This document shows, one piece after another, positions 60,770 to 64,000 of a stretch of DNA of 64,000 nt. The stretch is from Streptomyces sp. cg36 (GTDB lineage: Bacteria; Actinomycetota; Actinomycetes; Streptomycetales; Streptomycetaceae). A program made the translations under genes and the position numbers. The stretch spans positions 2,480,001 through 2,544,000 of the forward strand of contig NZ_CP163520.1 of NCBI RefSeq assembly GCF_041080675.1. Reading direction: 5' to 3'. How positions within the stretch are numbered: position 1 is the stretch's first letter; the number at the start of each line of letters is the position of its first letter. The notes below the pieces were generated by a model. That model was not told where the DNA came from and searched no databases. It was given only the letters and a program-made list of their open reading frames with translations.

Positions 60770-61795
60770 TCAGAAGACCGACTCCGCCTCGAACATCCGG
60801 TCCGCCGGCACGGTCTTGAGCTCCGTCACCGCCGACGCCAGCGGCGCCATCACGATGTCCGTCCCGCGCAGGGCCGTCATGTTGCCGAAGTCCCCCCGGT
60901 GCACCGCCTCCACCGCGTGCCACCCGAACCGGGTCGCGAGCACCCGGTCGTAGGCGGTCGGCACGCCGCCGCGCTGGACGTGCCCGAGGATGACCGGCCG
61001 GGCCTCCTTGCCCAGGCGCCGCTCCAGCTCGTTGGCGAGCCGGTTGCCGATGCCCGCGAACCGCTCGTGCCCGTACTGGTCGATCGCGCCCTTCTCGTAC
61101 GGCATCGCGCCCTCGGCCGGGTGCGCGCCCTCCGCGACGCAGATCACCGCGAACTTCTTGCCGCGCGCGAACCGCTCCTCGACCATCTTGACCAGGTCGT
61201 CGACCTCGAAGGGCCGCTCCGGCAGACAGATGCCGTGGGCGCCGCCCGCCATCCCGGACTCCAGCGCGATCCAGCCCGCGTGGCGCCCCATGACCTCGAC
61301 GACCATCACGCGCTGGTGCGACTCGGCGGTGGTCTTCAGCCGGTCGATGGCCTCGGTGGCGACCGTCACGGCGGTGTCGAAGCCGAAGGTGCGGTCGGTG
61401 GCGGAGATGTCGTTGTCGATGGTCTTGGGCACGCCCACGACCGGCATCCCGGCGTCCGACAGCATCCGGGCCGCGGTCAGCGTGCCCTCGCCGCCGATCG
61501 GGATGAGCGCGTCGAGGCCGTAGCGGAGGGCCAGCTCCGCGCAGTTCTCGGCGGCCTCGCGCAGCCGGTCGCGCTCCAGGCGGGCCGAGCCGAGGATGGT
61601 GCCGCCGCGCGCCAGGATGCCGCTGACCGAGTCGAGGTCGAGCTTGCGGAAGTGGCCGTCGAGCAGGCCCTTGAAGCCGTCCTCGAAGCCGATGACCTCG
61701 TCGCCGTGGCCGGTGAGGGACCGGTGCACGACCGACCGGATCACTGCGTTCAGCCCTGGGCAGTCGCCGCCCGCGGTGAGTACTCCGATGCGCAT
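60770..61795 (-). CDS. pfkA: 6-phosphofructokinase
   Basis: 341 residues from MRIGVLT. Phosphofructokinase with the nucleotide loop GGDCPGLN, GGEGT (Gly at the position that allows ATP), PKTIDNDIS with Lys at the position where classical ATP enzymes have Gly, the catalytic TIDND Asp, and MGRHAGW. This G/K combination is typical of the actinobacterial ATP-dependent group III enzymes, which lack the usual allosteric control. It makes fructose-1,6-bisphosphate in glycolysis. It is divergent from pta. Streptomyces usually carry several pfkA paralogues. Confidence 0.93.
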   Translation of the reverse strand: MRIGVLTAGGDCPGLNAVIRSVVHRSLTGHGDEVIGFEDGFKGLLDGHFRKLDLDSVSGILARGGTILGSARLERDRLREAAENCAELALRYGLDALIPIGGEGTLTAARMLSDAGMPVVGVPKTIDNDISATDRTFGFDTAVTVATEAIDRLKTTAESHQRVMVVEVMGRHAGWIALESGMAGGAHGICLPERPFEVDDLVKMVEERFARGKKFAVICVAEGAHPAEGAMPYEKGAIDQYGHERFAGIGNRLANELERRLGKEARPVILGHVQRGGVPTAYDRVLATRFGWHAVEAVHRGDFGNMTALRGTDIVMAPLASAVTELKTVPADRMFEAESVF

Positions 61796-62146
61796 CGTGC
61801 TCAGTCTCCTGCTCTTCGGTGCCGTGCTGTGCCGGCACACCGGGGACCGGGCCGACGACCCGATTGTCACACGCGCAACGCGGGCCCCGCCTTTCCGGCG
61901 CGGGCGCGCCGCGCACCCCGCGGGCCCTCCGCCCGTGGGGTCCGGGGCCCTCCGCCCCTGGGCCCCGGGGCCCTTCGGCCCGTACCGCCGGGCCCTTCGG
62001 CCCCACCTCCGGCGGACCTCGGTCCGGCGGGCGCTTTAACTACCCACGGAGGTATTGTCAAGGGGGCATCCTTGGCCTATCTGCATTTTTTCCGACCGCC
62101 GGAGCCCGGCCGCCTGGGCGAGGACAGACAGAACGGGAGAGCACGC
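61796..62146. other. 351-bp divergent intergenic region of pfkA and pta
   Basis: 61900-62035 is a GC-rich tract of imperfect direct repeats built on GGGCCCTCCGCCC and GGGCCCTTCGGCCC units, with many small hairpins. The 110 bp next to pta are AT-richer and hold its promoter. No gene is seen. Confidence 0.6.
62055..62083 (+). promoter_or_regulatory. Promoter of pta
   Basis: TTGTCA (62055-62060), a 17-bp spacer and TATCTG (62078-62083), a reasonable HrdB-type promoter about 64 nt before the GTG of pta. Confidence 0.5.
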
Positions 62147-64000
62147 GTGACGCGCAGCGTGTACGTGACCGGGATCGACCGGGGAGACGGCCGCCAGGTC
62201 ATCGAGCTGGGAGTCATGGAGCTCCTGACCCGCCAGGTGGACCGGGTGGGCGTCTTCCGCCCCCTGGTGCACGACGGGCCGGACCGCCTCTTCGATCTGC
62301 TCCGGGCCCGCTACCGGCTCTCCCAGGACCCGGCGACGGTGTACGGGATGGACTACCACGAGGCGTCCGCGCTCCAGGCCGAGCGCGGCACCGACGAGCT
62401 GGTCTCCCAGCTCGTCGAGCGCTTCCACAAGGTCGCCCGCGACTACGAGGTGGTCCTGGTCCTCGGCACCGACTTCGCCGCCACCCAGCTCCCGGACGAA
62501 CTGGCGCTCAACGCCCGGCTCGCCAACGAGTTCGGCGCCTCCGTGATCCCGGTGGTGGGCGGCAAGGGCCAGACGGCCGAGTCGGTGCGGGCCGAGGCCC
62601 GCAACGCCCACCGCGCCTACCAGGCCCTGGGCTGCGACGTGCTCACGATGGTCGTCAACCGGGTGAACCCGCAGGACCGCGCGGCCATCGCCGAGCGCCT
62701 GGCGGCCCGCCTCCCGGTGCCCTGCTACGTACTGCCCGACGAGCCCGCGCTGGCCGCGCCGACCGTCGCCCAGATCACCTCCGCGCTCGGCGGCACGGTG
62801 CTGCTCGGCGACGACGCCGGGCTCGCCCGGGACGCCCTCGACTTCGTCTTCGGCGGCGCCATGCTGCCGAACTTCCTCAACGCCCTGACCCCGGGCTGCC
62901 TGGTGGTGACCCCGGGCGACCGCGCGGACCTGGTCGTCGGCTCGCTGGCCGCGCACAGCGCCGGCACGCCCCCGATAGCCGGTGTGCTGCTGACCCTGGA
63001 CGAGCGGCCCGGCGAGGCCATCCTCACCCTGGCCGACCGGCTCGCGCCCGGCACCCCGGTGATCGCGGTGAGCGGCGGGTCCTTCCCCACCGCCGGTGAA
63101 CTCTTCGCCCTCGAAGGCAAGTTGAACGCCGCGACCCCCCGCAAGGCGGAGACCGCCCTCGGCCTCTTCGAGCGGCACATCGACACCGCCGACCTGCTGG
63201 CCCGGATGTCGGTGGCCCGCAGCGGCCGGGTCACCCCGATGATGTTCGAGCACGAGCTGCTGGAGACGGCCCGCGCCGACCGCCGCCGGGTGGTGCTGCC
63301 CGAGGGCTCCGAGGAGCGCGTGCTGCGCGCCGCCGACGTCCTGCTCCGCCGGGACGTGTGCGAGCTGACGCTGCTCGGCGACACCGAGGCGATCCGCAAG
63401 AAGGCCGCCGACCTCGGCATCGACGTCACCAAGTGCCAGATCATCGACCCCCACACCTCGGAGCTGCGCCAGCCCTTCGCCGAGCGCTACGCCCAGCTGC
63501 GCGCCCACAAGGGCGTCACCGTGGAGCTCGCGTACGACGTGGTGGCCGATGTGAACTACTTCGGCACCCTGATGGTCCAGGAGGGCCTGGCCGACGGCAT
63601 GGTGTCGGGCTCGGTGCACTCCACCGCCGCCACCATCCGCCCTGCGTTCGAGATCATCAAGACCACGCCGGGAGCCTCCATCGTCTCGTCGGTCTTCTTC
63701 ATGTGCCTGGCCGACAAGGTGCTGGTGTACGGCGACTGCGCGGTCAACCCGGACCCGAACGCCGAGCAGCTGGCCGACATCGCCGTACAGGCCGCCGCCA
63801 CCGCCGCCCGGTTCGGCGTGGACCCGCGGATCGCGATGCTCTCGTACTCGACCGGCACCTCCGGCTCTGGCGCCGACGTCGACAAGGTCCGCGAGGCCAC
63901 CAAGCTGGTCCGCGAGGCGCGCCCGGACCTGCGGATCGAGGGCCCGATCCAGTACGACGCGGCGGTGGAGCCGTCGGTGGCCGCCACCAAGCTGCCGGAC
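62147..64000 (+). CDS. pta: Phosphate acetyltransferase (3' end outside window)
   Basis: 618 residues visible from the GTG at 62147 (GGGAGA upstream); the frame is open at the window edge, and about 70-90 residues should be missing. Three-part Pta: an N-terminal BioD-like P-loop-fold domain (RSVYVTGIDRGDGRQVIELG, its loop not a classical Walker A), a DRTGG domain (about 230-330), and the catalytic PTA_PTB domain from about 360 (RRVVLPEGSEERVLRAA, GMVSGSVHSTAATIRPAF, YSTGTSGSGAD). It interconverts acetyl-CoA and acetyl phosphate. ackA usually follows. Confidence 0.95.
   Translation, partial: MTRSVYVTGIDRGDGRQVIELGVMELLTRQVDRVGVFRPLVHDGPDRLFDLLRARYRLSQDPATVYGMDYHEASALQAERGTDELVSQLVERFHKVARDYEVVLVLGTDFAATQLPDELALNARLANEFGASVIPVVGGKGQTAESVRAEARNAHRAYQALGCDVLTMVVNRVNPQDRAAIAERLAARLPVPCYVLPDEPALAAPTVAQITSALGGTVLLGDDAGLARDALDFVFGGAMLPNFLNALTPGCLVVTPGDRADLVVGSLAAHSAGTPPIAGVLLTLDERPGEAILTLADRLAPGTPVIAVSGGSFPTAGELFALEGKLNAATPRKAETALGLFERHIDTADLLARMSVARSGRVTPMMFEHELLETARADRRRVVLPEGSEERVLRAADVLLRRDVCELTLLGDTEAIRKKAADLGIDVTKCQIIDPHTSELRQPFAERYAQLRAHKGVTVELAYDVVADVNYFGTLMVQEGLADGMVSGSVHSTAATIRPAFEIIKTTPGASIVSSVFFMCLADKVLVYGDCAVNPDPNAEQLADIAVQAAATAARFGVDPRIAMLSYSTGTSGSGADVDKVREATKLVREARPDLRIEGPIQYDAAVEPSVAATKLPD

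Noticed and set aside
61900..62035. CRISPR or replication-origin repeats
   Set aside because: Units are short, GC-only and imperfect, without spacers or DnaA boxes.

Overview
The window is chromosomal DNA of a Streptomyces or very close actinomycete. Signs are the very high G+C with G/C-loaded third codon positions, many GTG starts, ATGA/GTGA/TGATG gene overlaps, Tat- and Sec-dependent lipoproteins, and a GlgE-type glycogen cluster. The gene order recalls the S. coelicolor arm carrying glgP-glgE-treS-pep2-glgB followed by pfkA and pta; that comparison is from memory, not a search. I see no tRNA, rRNA, CRISPR array, insertion sequence or phage integrase.

Layout. 1-3235: the end of a CYP121-like cytochrome P450 (cyclodipeptide chemistry), convergent with a translationally coupled pair of lipoproteins, a YVTN beta-propeller and a NodB-like deacetylase with an altered first motif. 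3236-3667: intergenic DNA with stacked C-rich hairpins, possibly a small RNA. 3668-7996: an RsbW-like ATP-binding regulator, an enoyl-CoA hydratase and two paralogous lipoprotein L,D-transpeptidases. 8137-10392: glycogen debranching enzyme GlgX. 10422-14089: a minus-strand operon of an ABC-2 exporter plus a NarL-type two-component system. 14239-17990: a divergent heterodimeric ABC exporter with one degenerate ATP site. 18507-20549: secreted thermolysin-like protease.

20643-31732 is the most striking accessory locus: a 3576-residue secreted Rhs polymorphic toxin. It carries laminin-G-like inserts, a long Lys/His-rich helical tract, a Hint self-cleavage domain and a C-terminal EndoU-type RNase. 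A coupled small acidic gene downstream is the probable immunity gene. It is preceded by an unusually AT-rich promoter region.

31876-44921: a small membrane/binding-protein pair, then the alpha-glucan cluster: glgP (minus strand), an S8 protease, and glgE-treS-pep2-glgB. TreS makes maltose from trehalose, Pep2 phosphorylates it, GlgE polymerises maltose-1-phosphate, GlgB branches the glucan, and GlgP and GlgX degrade it. 44878-47181 is a HelD/UvrD-like helicase that overlaps glgB tail to tail and holds an in-frame copy of a dispersed palindromic repeat. 47322-51557: a merR-trx operon, an imine-reductase-like gene, an Lrp regulator, and a divergent epimerase-aldo/keto reductase pair. 51570-56612: two small membrane-protein genes, and a DctA-type symporter divergent from a CitA/CitB-type two-component system. 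56728-59782: a carbohydrate ABC importer without its own ATPase. 59959-60639: a double-HTH regulator. 60770-64000: pfkA and a divergent pta cut by the window end.

Most genes look like core or conserved Streptomyces metabolism. The points most worth a second look are the CYP121-like P450, the Rhs-Hint-EndoU system with its cationic tract, the C-rich RNA candidate, the altered deacetylase motif and the palindromic insertion in the helicase.
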